Below are positions 17,340 to 25,606 of a stretch of 64,000 bases of DNA, piece by piece (the stretch's first letter is position 1; every line of letters starts with the position of its first letter). The position numbers and the translations under genes were made by a program. Source of the stretch: Massilia atriviolacea (lineage in GTDB: Bacteria; Pseudomonadota; Gammaproteobacteria; Burkholderiales; Burkholderiaceae_D); the NCBI RefSeq assembly GCF_003953935.1, contig NZ_RXLQ01000004.1:372001-436000 (forward strand), given 5' to 3'. A model generated the notes under the pieces. The model saw nothing but the letters and a program-made list of their open reading frames with translations. It did no database searches and was not told the DNA's origin.

Positions 17340-18077
17340 CTACTTCATCAGCTTTTTCAGGTCGGGCAGCATCGCCTCGGCCCAGATGCCGTAACCCTTC
17401 CGGGTCAGGTGCAGATGGTCGCCCATGATGTCGGTGCCGATGCTGCCGTCGGGCCGCACGAAGGAGGCGCCGTAATCGCGGAATACCACGTTGCGGCCGT
17501 CGTCCAGGGTCGCGACCATCCTGTTCAGCGCGACCACGTTCCGGCGCCGTTCGCTCTGCGCCAGCTCACCCGTCGGCAGCACGGCATTGAGCAGGATGCG
17601 CGCCGCCGGGTACTGTTTGCGCAGCGCGGCGACCACCGCCTTGATGCCCGCGAAAACCTGTTCCGGCTTCTCGTCGCACAGACCGAAGTTGTTCACGCCG
17701 ATCAGCAGCACGATCGCCTTGGGCGAGAGCCTGGCCATGCGCTTGTCCTGCAGGCGCCACAGCACATTGCCGGTATTGTCGCCGCCGATGCCGAAGTTGC
17801 CGGCCTGGTAGGCGGCAAAGTTGGCCTCCCAGATGTCGCGCGGCCAGCCTTCGGTGATCGAGTCGCCGAGGAACATCAGCGCCACATCGCCCTTGTCGGC
17901 CATGGCCAGCTGTTCTTCGTGCATGCGCGTCCAGCGTTCGATCGTCATCCACGGGTATTCCTGGGTACGCGGCTTGACGTTGACGGCGCACGACTGCGCG
18001 CCATCGGCGGCGCCGGCGTGCGCAACATGGCAGGCCAGGACGCCGGCCAGCAGGATGGGAAGAAGTCGCAGGTTCAT
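17340..18077 (-). CDS. Secreted GDSL/SGNH esterase (PAF-acetylhydrolase-like)
   Basis: A 245-residue exported SGNH hydrolase with signal peptide (cleavage after AHA near residue 21). Block I is GDSITEGW (Ser73), block II GIGGDNTGNVLWRL (97-109), block III IGVNNF (126-131), block V GDHLHL with Asp220 and His223. The closest known group is the PAF-AH beta/gamma-like family often found in polysaccharide loci, probably removing acetyl groups. It sits in an operon between alpha-galactosidase and CE2 esterase, so two different deacetylases are present. Confidence 0.85.
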   Translation of the reverse strand: MNLRLLPILLAGVLACHVAHAGAADGAQSCAVNVKPRTQEYPWMTIERWTRMHEEQLAMADKGDVALMFLGDSITEGWPRDIWEANFAAYQAGNFGIGGDNTGNVLWRLQDKRMARLSPKAIVLLIGVNNFGLCDEKPEQVFAGIKAVVAALRKQYPAARILLNAVLPTGELAQSERRRNVVALNRMVATLDDGRNVVFRDYGASFVRPDGSIGTDIMGDHLHLTRKGYGIWAEAMLPDLKKLMK

Positions 18078-18083
18078 GGTCGG

Positions 18084-19292
18084 TCACTTCACTTTCAGGT
18101 GCAGCATCGCCACGCTGTGCGAGGCGATGGTGAGGTCGAGGTTCTTGCCGGTGTCGCCCGTCTGGCCGGTCCAGGCGTCGGTCCAGCGGTAGGCGGTCTT
18201 GGCGACATCGAGTTCGCGCTTGCTCAGGTCATCGCCGATCTTGTGCTTTTTCCAGTCTACCTTGTAGTCGATGGAGCCGGCGCCCCGGTTCAGGATCATC
18301 AGCGCCCACTCGTTGCCGGCCAGCGGCTTGGCCCACAGCTCCAGCGTGCCTTCGGACAGGAACTTCCAGGCCTGTACGCCCAGTTTATCCTGGTTGATCG
18401 CGATGACGGCCTTGTTGGTCAGGATCTTGCGGGTCGCCTCCGGCATCGAGCGCAGGTCGTTGCCGGAGATGAGGGGCGAGGCCATCATGGCCCAGATCGA
18501 GAAGTGCGCGCGGTCTTCGTCTTCGCTCATGCCCATGCCGACTTCCAGCATGTCCATGTCGTTCCAGTGCCCGGGACCGGCGTGCTTGCGCAGGCCGGCC
18601 TGCTTGTCGAAGATGCGCAGCACGCCGAAGGCGGACCAGGAGCCGTGACTGATCTCGCAGTCCCAGCACGGATAAATGTCGCCCGTGGTGCGCCACGAAT
18701 GGCCGACGTCAGGGCCCCACTCCCACGGCTTGTTGTCGCCCCATTCGCACATGCTGAACAACATCGGCCGTCCGGCGCTGCGGATGGCGTCGCGCATGGT
18801 GGCGTAGGCGGCGGCCGCGTTCAGGCCCTTGGTGTCGCACCAGTCGTACTTGACGTAGTCGATGCCCCAGGCGGCGTAGGTGAGGGCATCCTGGTATTCG
18901 TGACCGCGGCTGCCCGGACGGCCGCCGCAGGTGGTGGCGCCGGCGTCGGAATAGATGCCCAGCTTGAGCCCTTTGGCATGCACGTAGTCGGCCAGCGCCT
19001 TCATCCCGGACGGGAAGCGCTCGGGATCGGGCTCGATGTTGCCGTTCCTGTCACGCTTGCCGTGCCAGCAGTCGTCGATGTTGACGTACTCGTAGCCGGC
19101 GTCCTTCATCCCGATCCGGACCATGGCGTCGGCCGTCTCGCGGATCAGTTTTTCATCGATATTGCAGCCGAACTTGTTCCAGCTGTTCCAGCCCATCTGG
19201 GGCGTGGCCGCCAGGTTCTCGAACTTCTGCGCGGCGGCGTTCGCGCCAAGCAGGAGCCCCGCCGGGATCAACAGCGTTTTGATGAGGTTCAT
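18084..19292 (-). CDS. GH27 alpha-galactosidase
   Basis: A 402-residue exported glycoside hydrolase (signal peptide to about residue 21) that removes alpha-1,6-galactose side chains. The GH27 fingerprints are clear: PQMGWNSWNKFGC (31-43), YVNIDDCW (69-76), nucleophile Asp150 in YVKYDWC, and acid/base Asp205 in SWRTTGD. A C-terminal beta-sandwich ends AMLHLKVK. In this operon it would debranch galactomannan or galactoglucomannan for the neighbouring mannanase. Confidence 0.95.
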   Translation of the reverse strand: MNLIKTLLIPAGLLLGANAAAQKFENLAATPQMGWNSWNKFGCNIDEKLIRETADAMVRIGMKDAGYEYVNIDDCWHGKRDRNGNIEPDPERFPSGMKALADYVHAKGLKLGIYSDAGATTCGGRPGSRGHEYQDALTYAAWGIDYVKYDWCDTKGLNAAAAYATMRDAIRSAGRPMLFSMCEWGDNKPWEWGPDVGHSWRTTGDIYPCWDCEISHGSWSAFGVLRIFDKQAGLRKHAGPGHWNDMDMLEVGMGMSEDEDRAHFSIWAMMASPLISGNDLRSMPEATRKILTNKAVIAINQDKLGVQAWKFLSEGTLELWAKPLAGNEWALMILNRGAGSIDYKVDWKKHKIGDDLSKRELDVAKTAYRWTDAWTGQTGDTGKNLDLTIASHSVAMLHLKVK

Positions 19293-19311
19293 GGTGGTCC
19301 TCTCGGCAGGC

Positions 19312-20649
19312 TTACTTCTGGAGTGAACGCAGCTTGCCCGCGTGGCCCTTGATCAGCGCCAGCGAGCTGGCATCGGTGTCGAACACCGAATACAGGCCCT
19401 GCTCCTCCTGCGGCGGATCGCCCATGAAGTCGTTCCCCTGCTTCCACCAGTAGTCGGCATTGGCGGCGCGGCCGGCGCCGCCCCAGGCCCAGAAGTTCCA
19501 GCCCGCGACCGGGTCGCCGGCGGCGGCGCGGCGGCCGATCAGCTCGAAAATCTCGCCATAGAAGCGGTCGCGGATTTTGGTGCCGGCCTTGATGTCGAAG
19601 GAAGCGCCATCGCGATCCAGGCCGAATTCCTCCAGCACGATGGGTTTGCCCAGGGTCTTGGCCATGTCGATGTGCGAGTTCAGGTAGTCGCGGCTCTTGG
19701 CGATCGCCCCGTCCCAGCTCTGCACCGGCTTTCTGGAATCGAACCAGCCCCAGTTCTTCGGCCACAGGTGGTAGGTCAGGTAGTCGATATGCTTCGTCGA
19801 GTGCGACGCCATGAACAGCCTGGCGTCCTGCGCCGACCCGGCCAGGCCCTCGCTGCCGCTGCTGACCAGGTGGTTCTTGTCGAGTTCATGGATGTATTTC
19901 GCGGTCTCGGCGATCCAGGTGGTGTAGATCGCCTTTTCCTTGGCGCTCGCCTTGCCGTTGCCCGGACGCGGCTCGTTCGCCAGCTGCCACGACATGATCG
20001 CCGGATCGTCGCGGTACGGCTTGCCGTTGATGGTGTTGACCCGGTGGACGATCTTCCTGATCGTGTCGCGGTACTCCTTCTGCGCGTCCTTGTTGGCGTA
20101 GAAGCGCGCCGTCTTGGCCATGTAGTCGTCGTAATCCTTGGTCACGTTGGGGTCGAGCGCCGGCGTGCCTTCGAACCAGTTCAGGTACTGCGTCATCCCG
20201 CCCGACCACTGCCAGAAGTTGTTCAGGTAAAGCACCACCGTCATGTCGCGCTTGCCCAGTTCATCGACCAGGAAGTCCAGGCCGGCCAGCAGGTCCTCGT
20301 CGTACTTGCCGGGCGCGTTGGTGGTGGCCGGGCGCACCGCGCTCGTCATGTCGGTTTTTTCGGAGACGGCCAGCACCCGCACATTGTTGATGCCGATCGC
20401 CTTCATGGTGTCGAGCTCCTTGCGCAGGCGCGCGCGCTCGCCCACGCCGGACGGCGAACCCAGATAACCGCCGTACCAGAAATTGGCGCCGGCGATGTAG
20501 TACGTCTTGCCCTTGCGCGCGAAGTGCGTCTTCTTCACCGTCACGAATTCGCTCTTGTCCGCCGCGCTCAGCGGCGCCGCCGCCGACGCCGCACCGCTCA
20601 CGAGGCCTGCCATTGCCAATGCCGCCACCACCTGGTTCATCTTGATCAT
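19312..20649 (-). CDS. GH5 (subfamily 7-like) endo-beta-1,4-mannanase
   Basis: A 445-residue secreted (beta/alpha)8 hydrolase. Signal peptide to about residue 23. The acid/base Glu226 lies in WQLANEPRPG and the nucleophile Glu341 in VLEEFGLDRDG. The start FVTVKKTHFARKGKTYYIAGANFWYGG and the two-glutamate arrangement are typical of GH5_7 mannanases. It cuts the mannan backbone and fixes the substrate of the whole locus. The gene is 6 bp after the GH3 gene and 19 bp before the GH27 gene. Confidence 0.93.
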   Translation of the reverse strand: MIKMNQVVAALAMAGLVSGAASAAAPLSAADKSEFVTVKKTHFARKGKTYYIAGANFWYGGYLGSPSGVGERARLRKELDTMKAIGINNVRVLAVSEKTDMTSAVRPATTNAPGKYDEDLLAGLDFLVDELGKRDMTVVLYLNNFWQWSGGMTQYLNWFEGTPALDPNVTKDYDDYMAKTARFYANKDAQKEYRDTIRKIVHRVNTINGKPYRDDPAIMSWQLANEPRPGNGKASAKEKAIYTTWIAETAKYIHELDKNHLVSSGSEGLAGSAQDARLFMASHSTKHIDYLTYHLWPKNWGWFDSRKPVQSWDGAIAKSRDYLNSHIDMAKTLGKPIVLEEFGLDRDGASFDIKAGTKIRDRFYGEIFELIGRRAAAGDPVAGWNFWAWGGAGRAANADYWWKQGNDFMGDPPQEEQGLYSVFDTDASSLALIKGHAGKLRSLQK

Positions 20650-20655
20650 CGCGTT

Positions 20656-22899
20656 CTACCTTTTCCGGGTTGAAGGAAGTGCTTTGCCATGCAGGTCCAG
20701 GCTGCGCGCGGGCAGGTCGACCATGATGCTGCTTGCGCCGGTGCCGGCGGCATCCTGCGCAAGTATCAGCTTGTACTTGCCCCTGGCGATGCGCCAGGTC
20801 TTGGACGGGCCATCGAGCACGGCCAGCATGCGCGGCTCCACCGTCAGGGTCACGTCGCGGCTCTCGCCCGGCTGCAGGTCGACCTTGTCCCAGCCGGCCA
20901 GGCGCCTGGGCGCTTCCCAGCGCGCGTCGAGCGGGGCGACGTACAGCTGCGCCACATCCTTGCCGGCCACCTTGCCGGTGTTACTGACCTTGAAGCGCAC
21001 CTGCAACTGGCCGTTCCTGTAGTCGCCCACCAGTCCCGAATACGCAAACTCGGTGTACGACAGGCCATGCCCGAACGGGAACAGCGGCTTGTGCTTCTTG
21101 AGGTCGAACCATTTGTAACCGACCGCCGCGCCCTCGTGATAATCGACGGTGAACTGCATCTGCGGCCTGGCCGGGTCGCCATCGAGCACGGGACGCGGCA
21201 ACTGCGCCAGCGATGCCGGGAAGGTGGCCGGCAGGTGGCCGGACGGATTGACGTCCCCGAACAGCACGCGCGCGATCGCTTCGCCGCCGCGCGTGCCCGG
21301 ATACCAGGCTTGCAGCACGGCGGCCGCCTGGTCCAGCCACGGCATCAGCACCGGGCCGCCCGTCTCCAGCACCACCACGGTGCGCGGATTGGCGCCGGCG
21401 ACGGCCGCGATCAGCGCATCCTGCCTGTCCGGCAGCGACAGGTCGACCGCATCGTTCGCCTCGCCGATCCAGTGGGTGCCGAACACGATCGCCGCGTCCG
21501 CCGAGGCGGCCAGTCGCGCCGCCGCCGCCGGGTCGGCGCCGCTGTCGAAGACGACCTTGGCGCCCGGCGCGAGTTTGCCGATTTCCGTCACCGGCGCGGA
21601 GGGGTGGTACACCACCGGTCCGGGCCAGGTGGCCGGCAGCAGTCCTTTGACGGCGCTGCCGCCGATCGGGTACACCTGCGACGAGCCGCCGCCGGACAAC
21701 ACCCCCTTGTCGGCATGGCCGCCGATCACTGCAATCGTTTTCACGTCTTTGCGCAAAGGGAGCGTGCGATGCGCGTTCTTGAGCAGGACCATGCCTTCTT
21801 CGGCATCGAGGCGGCTGACCAGGCCATGGGCGGCGAAGTCGATCGCGCCGTCCGGCTTGACCGGATGGTCGACCACGCCCTTGTCGAACATGGCGAACAG
21901 GATGCGGTACACCATATCGTCCAGGCGCGCCTGCGGCACGGCGCCGGTCTTGACCGCTTCTTCCAGCGCGCCCGCGAAGTAGGGCGACTTGTCGAATTCG
22001 GAGCCGGACTGCTGGTCCAGGCCATTGTTGGCCGATGCCACGGTGCTGTGCACCGCGCCCCAGTCGGACATGACATAGCCCTTGTAGCCCCAGTCCTGCT
22101 TGAGCACCTCGTTCAGGAGCCAGGCGTTCTCGCACGCGTACGGACCGTTGACGCGGTTGTAGGCGCACATCACCGAACCCGGATCGCCCTGTTCGATCGC
22201 CAGCTGCATGGCCAGCAGGTCGCTGGTGCGCGCGGCCACGTTGCCGATGCGCGCATCGAGTTCGGTGCGGCCGGTTTCCTGGTTGTTCAGCGCAAAGTGC
22301 TTGATTGTCGAAATCAGGCGATTGGACTGGATGCCCTTGATCGCCTGGCCCACCATGATCCCGGACAGCAGCGGGTCTTCGCCGGCGTATTCGAAATTGC
22401 GGCCGTTGCGCGGATCGCGCATCAGGTTCACGCCGCCGGCCAGCATCACGTTAAAACCCGAGGCGCGCGCCTCGTAGCCGATCATCGCGCCGCCCTGGTA
22501 GGCAAGCCTGGGGTTCCAGGTGGCCGCCGTGGCCAGGCCGGACGGCAGCGCGGTGCGCTCGCGCGGATTGGCGCTGGCCTGCGAAGCTACGCCGATGCCG
22601 GCATCGGTCTCGAACAGCGCCGGCAGGCCAAGGCGCGGCACGCCGGGAATGTAGCCGGCCGACGACGGCAGGGCCGCCGCGATCTTGATGGTTTTCTTGG
22701 GGGCGAAATCGGCGCCGAAGTAGCCGTACACCCATTGCAGCTTTTCTTCCTGCGTCATTTCCTTGAGCGCCAGGGTGGCGCGCTGCCCGGCGCCGAGGGT
22801 GCGGTCCAGCCAGGGCTTGGGCGTGTCGGCGGCGCCGGCCCACAGCGGCAGCGCGGCCGCCATCGCCACGGCCAGGGCGTGTTTGCTCAGGGTGTTCAT
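20656..22899 (-). CDS. GH3 beta-glucosidase/beta-mannosidase-type hydrolase
   Basis: A 747-residue exported exo-hydrolase and first gene of the five-gene operon. Signal peptide to about residue 23; N-terminal GH3 barrel with Lys200-His201 (KHFALNNQETGR) and nucleophile Asp279 (YVMSDWGA); a second alpha/beta domain; and a fibronectin-III-like C-terminal domain (about 650-740). Family members release beta-linked glucose or mannose from oligosaccharides. Here it probably trims glucomanno-oligosaccharides. Two LacI-type operators lie upstream. Confidence 0.93.
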   Translation of the reverse strand: MNTLSKHALAVAMAAALPLWAGAADTPKPWLDRTLGAGQRATLALKEMTQEEKLQWVYGYFGADFAPKKTIKIAAALPSSAGYIPGVPRLGLPALFETDAGIGVASQASANPRERTALPSGLATAATWNPRLAYQGGAMIGYEARASGFNVMLAGGVNLMRDPRNGRNFEYAGEDPLLSGIMVGQAIKGIQSNRLISTIKHFALNNQETGRTELDARIGNVAARTSDLLAMQLAIEQGDPGSVMCAYNRVNGPYACENAWLLNEVLKQDWGYKGYVMSDWGAVHSTVASANNGLDQQSGSEFDKSPYFAGALEEAVKTGAVPQARLDDMVYRILFAMFDKGVVDHPVKPDGAIDFAAHGLVSRLDAEEGMVLLKNAHRTLPLRKDVKTIAVIGGHADKGVLSGGGSSQVYPIGGSAVKGLLPATWPGPVVYHPSAPVTEIGKLAPGAKVVFDSGADPAAAARLAASADAAIVFGTHWIGEANDAVDLSLPDRQDALIAAVAGANPRTVVVLETGGPVLMPWLDQAAAVLQAWYPGTRGGEAIARVLFGDVNPSGHLPATFPASLAQLPRPVLDGDPARPQMQFTVDYHEGAAVGYKWFDLKKHKPLFPFGHGLSYTEFAYSGLVGDYRNGQLQVRFKVSNTGKVAGKDVAQLYVAPLDARWEAPRRLAGWDKVDLQPGESRDVTLTVEPRMLAVLDGPSKTWRIARGKYKLILAQDAAGTGASSIMVDLPARSLDLHGKALPSTRKR

Positions 22900-23025
22900 C
22901 GTGCTGTCTCCTCTTTGTATTGACCGGCTCGGCGCCTGGAAAGGTCGCCGGCCGGTTTATATGGATGAGGTGAGTGTGCATGCGGCGCATCGGCCGGTCA
23001 AACAAAAAATGGCACTTTCGACCAT

Positions 23026-23046
23026 GTTTAGCCGTGATCGCTAAAC
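23026..23046. promoter_or_regulatory. LacI-type operator 1 (perfect dyad)
   Basis: GTTTAGC-N7-GCTAAAC, a perfect 7-bp inverted repeat over 21 bp, lies about 130 bp upstream of the GH3 gene. It fits the size and symmetry of LacI/GalR operators and lies next to a LacI-family gene. Confidence 0.7.
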
Positions 23047-23101
23047 ACGCGGGAGGCCGCGCGCGGGGCGTCGCGCCCGGCGCGGCGGCCGAACCCGCCC
23101 T

Positions 23102-23123
23102 GTTTAGTAAAACCCGGCTAAAC
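23102..23123. promoter_or_regulatory. LacI-type operator 2
   Basis: GTTTAG (23102-23107), 10 bp, CTAAAC (23118-23123). These are the same arms as operator 1 with one extra base in the spacer. It lies 56 bp away from operator 1 and directly before the palindrome GTTTGCAAAC. A near copy of its left part is found upstream of the TonB receptor. Confidence 0.6.
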
Positions 23124-23271
23124 TGTTTGCAAACCGGACCAATCGTTTGACCATGGGATCATCGATATGCAAGACTCTCAGCATAAAAAGGCATCTGCCC
23201 CTGGAGAAGCTTGTGACCCATCCGACCCCGTTTTTGCAAACAGCGCTGCGGAACGCGAGCGTTCCGTTCCG

Positions 23272-24291
23272 ATGAGCGCCGCCAGCCCATCGAACGTCAC
23301 CATCCGCGACATCGCCAAGTTTGCCGGCGTCTCGGCGGGGACCATTTCGCGCGCGCTCAAGAACGAGCCGGGCCTGACCGAGAGCACGCGCCAGATGGTG
23401 CTCTCGGCCGCCCATACACTGGGCTACGATTTTGCCAACCTGCGGCGCAAGCGCATGCGGCGCCTGACGTTCCTGCTGCACCGCCAGCACAACACGGCGG
23501 CCAGCAGCCCGTTTTATTCGCCGGTGCTGCACGGCGCCGAGGAAGCCTGCCGCAAGCAGGGCATCGTGCTCTCGTTCATGGCGGTCGGTCCGGCCGACGG
23601 CGTGACCGAGCAGTTGCGCATGCACGCGCCGGACGCGGTGGTGTGCGCCGGCTTCTTCGAACCCGAATTGCTGGGCGCCCTGCGCGCGAGCGGCAAGCCG
23701 CTGGTCCTGATCGACATGAAGCTGCGCGGTTACAGCTCGGTCAATCCGGATAACTTCATGGGCGGCTACCTGGCCACCAGGCACCTGATCGGCCTGGGGC
23801 GCACCCGCATCGGCATGATTTCGGGCTCGCTCGGCCACTACAGCGTGCGCGAACGGAACAAGGGCTACCGCCAGGCCCTGTTCGAGGCGGGCATGCTGGC
23901 CGATCCGCGCCTGGAAGCGAGCCTGCCGGACGGCGTCGACCTCGAAACCGGCGCCTGCGAAGCGATGCAGTCCCTGCTGGCCCTGTCCAACCCGCCGGAC
24001 GCGGTGTTCTGCTACAACGACAGCGCCGCCCTGGTGGCGATGCGCTGCTGCCTGGCGGCCGGCCTGACGGTGCCGCACGACGTGTCGATCGTCGGCTTCG
24101 ACGACATCTCCAGCGCGGTGCTCGGACACCGCCCCCTGACCACCCTGCGCATCGACAAGAAGCAGCTCGGCGCGATGGGCGTGGAACTGCTGCTGCGCGA
24201 CCAGCAGGAGGCGCCCGTGGAGCAGGTCGCGCCGGTGGAACTGATCGTGCGCGCCAGCACCGTGTGCGACGACTTCGGGCCGCACAGATAG
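23272..24291 (+). CDS. LacI-family transcriptional regulator of the mannan locus
   Basis: A 339-residue repressor. The HTH (VTIRDIAKFAGVSAGTISRALKN) opens the protein, followed by the hinge helix and a periplasmic-binding-protein-like effector domain with the typical PDAVFCYNDSAALVAM and SIVGFDDI blocks. The start at 23272 gives the normal family length and normal distance to the HTH, though its ribosome site is weak. An in-frame ATG at 23167 would add 35 low-complexity residues and has a GGGA site, so it cannot be excluded. The effector is probably a mannan-derived sugar. Confidence 0.88.
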   Translation: MSAASPSNVTIRDIAKFAGVSAGTISRALKNEPGLTESTRQMVLSAAHTLGYDFANLRRKRMRRLTFLLHRQHNTAASSPFYSPVLHGAEEACRKQGIVLSFMAVGPADGVTEQLRMHAPDAVVCAGFFEPELLGALRASGKPLVLIDMKLRGYSSVNPDNFMGGYLATRHLIGLGRTRIGMISGSLGHYSVRERNKGYRQALFEAGMLADPRLEASLPDGVDLETGACEAMQSLLALSNPPDAVFCYNDSAALVAMRCCLAAGLTVPHDVSIVGFDDISSAVLGHRPLTTLRIDKKQLGAMGVELLLRDQQEAPVEQVAPVELIVRASTVCDDFGPHR

Positions 24292-24396
24292 AACGAGCTT
24301 CCCTCACCGACCGGTTAAACCATTTCGCAACGCGGCCTGCCGGCCCGCGTCCGCACGCTGACGAACACCCCTTTTTTTTGACAACGAGACCTGACG

Positions 24397-25605
24397 ATGG
24401 CCCCCGATTTCCGTTCACGCGACACCCTGCTCGATCACATTCGCCACACCAAACGCTTCTACGATCCGCGCTGCGTCGATCCGAGCGGCGGCTTCCATCA
24501 CTTCTACAAGGACGACGGCACCGTCTACGACGCGCAGACGCGCCACCTGGTGAGCAGCACGCGCTTCATCTTCAATTACGCGATGGCGTTGCGCCAGTTC
24601 GGCGATCCGGCCGACCGCCAGCGCCTCCTGCACGGCATGGACTTTCTGCGTGTGGCGCACCGCAACCCGGCCACCGGCGGCTATTGCTGGCAGCTGCGCT
24701 GGGCCGACGGCAAGGCCGAGGTCACGGACGCCACCAACCACTGCTACGGCCTGGCCTTCGTCCTGCTGGCGTATTCGCACGCGCTGATGGCCGGCGTGGA
24801 AAAAGCGCGCCTGTATATCGCGGAGACCTTCGCCCTGATGGAGCGCCATTTCTGGGAGCCCCAGCACGGCCTGTACGCCGACGAAGCGAGCGCCGACTGG
24901 TCGCAGCTGGCACCGTATCGCGGCCAGAACGCCAACATGCACGCCTGCGAAGCGCTGATCAGCGCCTTCGAAGCGACCGGCGACAAGGCCTACCTTCAGC
25001 GCGCCGAAACGCTGGCCCGCAACATCACCGTGCGCCAGGCCGCGCTGTGCGACAACAGCGTGTGGGAACACTACCACCAGGACTGGTCGGTCGACCATGA
25101 CTACAACCGCCACGACAGCAGCAATATCTTCCGCCCATGGGGATTCCAGCCCGGCCACCTGACCGAGTGGAGCAAGCTGCTGCTGATCCTGGAACGCCAC
25201 CAGGCGCATCTGGCGGGCGACGGCGCCTGGCTGCTGCCGCGCGCCTGCGCGCTGTTCCTGCAGGCGATGGACAAGGCCTGGGACGCGCAGCACGGCGGCA
25301 TCTTCTACGGCTTCGCGCCGGACGGCAGCATCTGCGACGGCCACAAGTACTTCTGGGTGCAGGCCGAAAGCCTGGCCGCCGCCGCCCTGCTGGGCGCGCG
25401 CACGGGCGAGGCGGCGTACTGGGACTGGTACCAGCGCATCTGGGAATACAGCTGGACCCATTTCGTCGACCACCGGCATGGCGCGTGGTACCGCATCCTC
25501 AGCCCGTCCAACGGCAAGCTGACCGACGAAAAAAGCCCGGCCGGCAAGGTCGATTACCACACCATGGGCGCCTGCTACGAAGTGCTCAACGTACTCAAGG
25601 ACTGA
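24397..25605 (+). CDS. AGE-family epimerase/isomerase, probable D-mannose isomerase
   Basis: A 402-residue (alpha/alpha)6-barrel enzyme of the N-acylglucosamine 2-epimerase superfamily. Catalytic-type His residues fall in conserved blocks: DATNHCYGLAF, WEHYHQDWSVDHDYN, RPWGFQPGHLTEWSKLL and KVDYHTMGACYE. Known activities include renin-binding protein, D-mannose isomerase, cellobiose 2-epimerase and mannobiose 2-epimerase. Because a sugar kinase follows after one base and a mannan operon is adjacent, mannose to fructose is the favoured reaction; mannobiose or glucomannobiose epimerisation is the main alternative. No signal peptide, so cytoplasmic. Confidence 0.85.
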   Translation: MAPDFRSRDTLLDHIRHTKRFYDPRCVDPSGGFHHFYKDDGTVYDAQTRHLVSSTRFIFNYAMALRQFGDPADRQRLLHGMDFLRVAHRNPATGGYCWQLRWADGKAEVTDATNHCYGLAFVLLAYSHALMAGVEKARLYIAETFALMERHFWEPQHGLYADEASADWSQLAPYRGQNANMHACEALISAFEATGDKAYLQRAETLARNITVRQAALCDNSVWEHYHQDWSVDHDYNRHDSSNIFRPWGFQPGHLTEWSKLLLILERHQAHLAGDGAWLLPRACALFLQAMDKAWDAQHGGIFYGFAPDGSICDGHKYFWVQAESLAAAALLGARTGEAAYWDWYQRIWEYSWTHFVDHRHGAWYRILSPSNGKLTDEKSPAGKVDYHTMGACYEVLNVLKD

Positions 25606-25606
25606 C

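Larger units (their letters stand above)
22900..23271. other. Divergent control region between the mannan operon and its LacI regulator
   Basis: No gene is seen here if the regulator starts at 23272. The interval holds two LacI-type dyads (23026-23046 and 23102-23123) and a perfect 10-bp palindrome GTTTGCAAAC (23125-23134). A GC-rich stretch (about 23047-23100) separates the two dyads. Such spacing could allow loop formation between repressor dimers. Confidence 0.6.

Noticed and set aside
16146-19352. A 1068-codon plus-strand frame across the esterase and alpha-galactosidase genes
   Set aside because: It is antisense to three genes with clear catalytic motifs and has no recognisable domain.
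20689-22923. A 744-codon plus-strand frame opposite the GH3 gene
   Set aside because: Shadow of the GH3 gene; composition is typical of antisense translation.
24313-24321. GGTTAAACC upstream of the isomerase gene as a LacI operator
   Set aside because: Only one arm (GTTAAAC) resembles the operator; the partner arm is missing at the needed distance.
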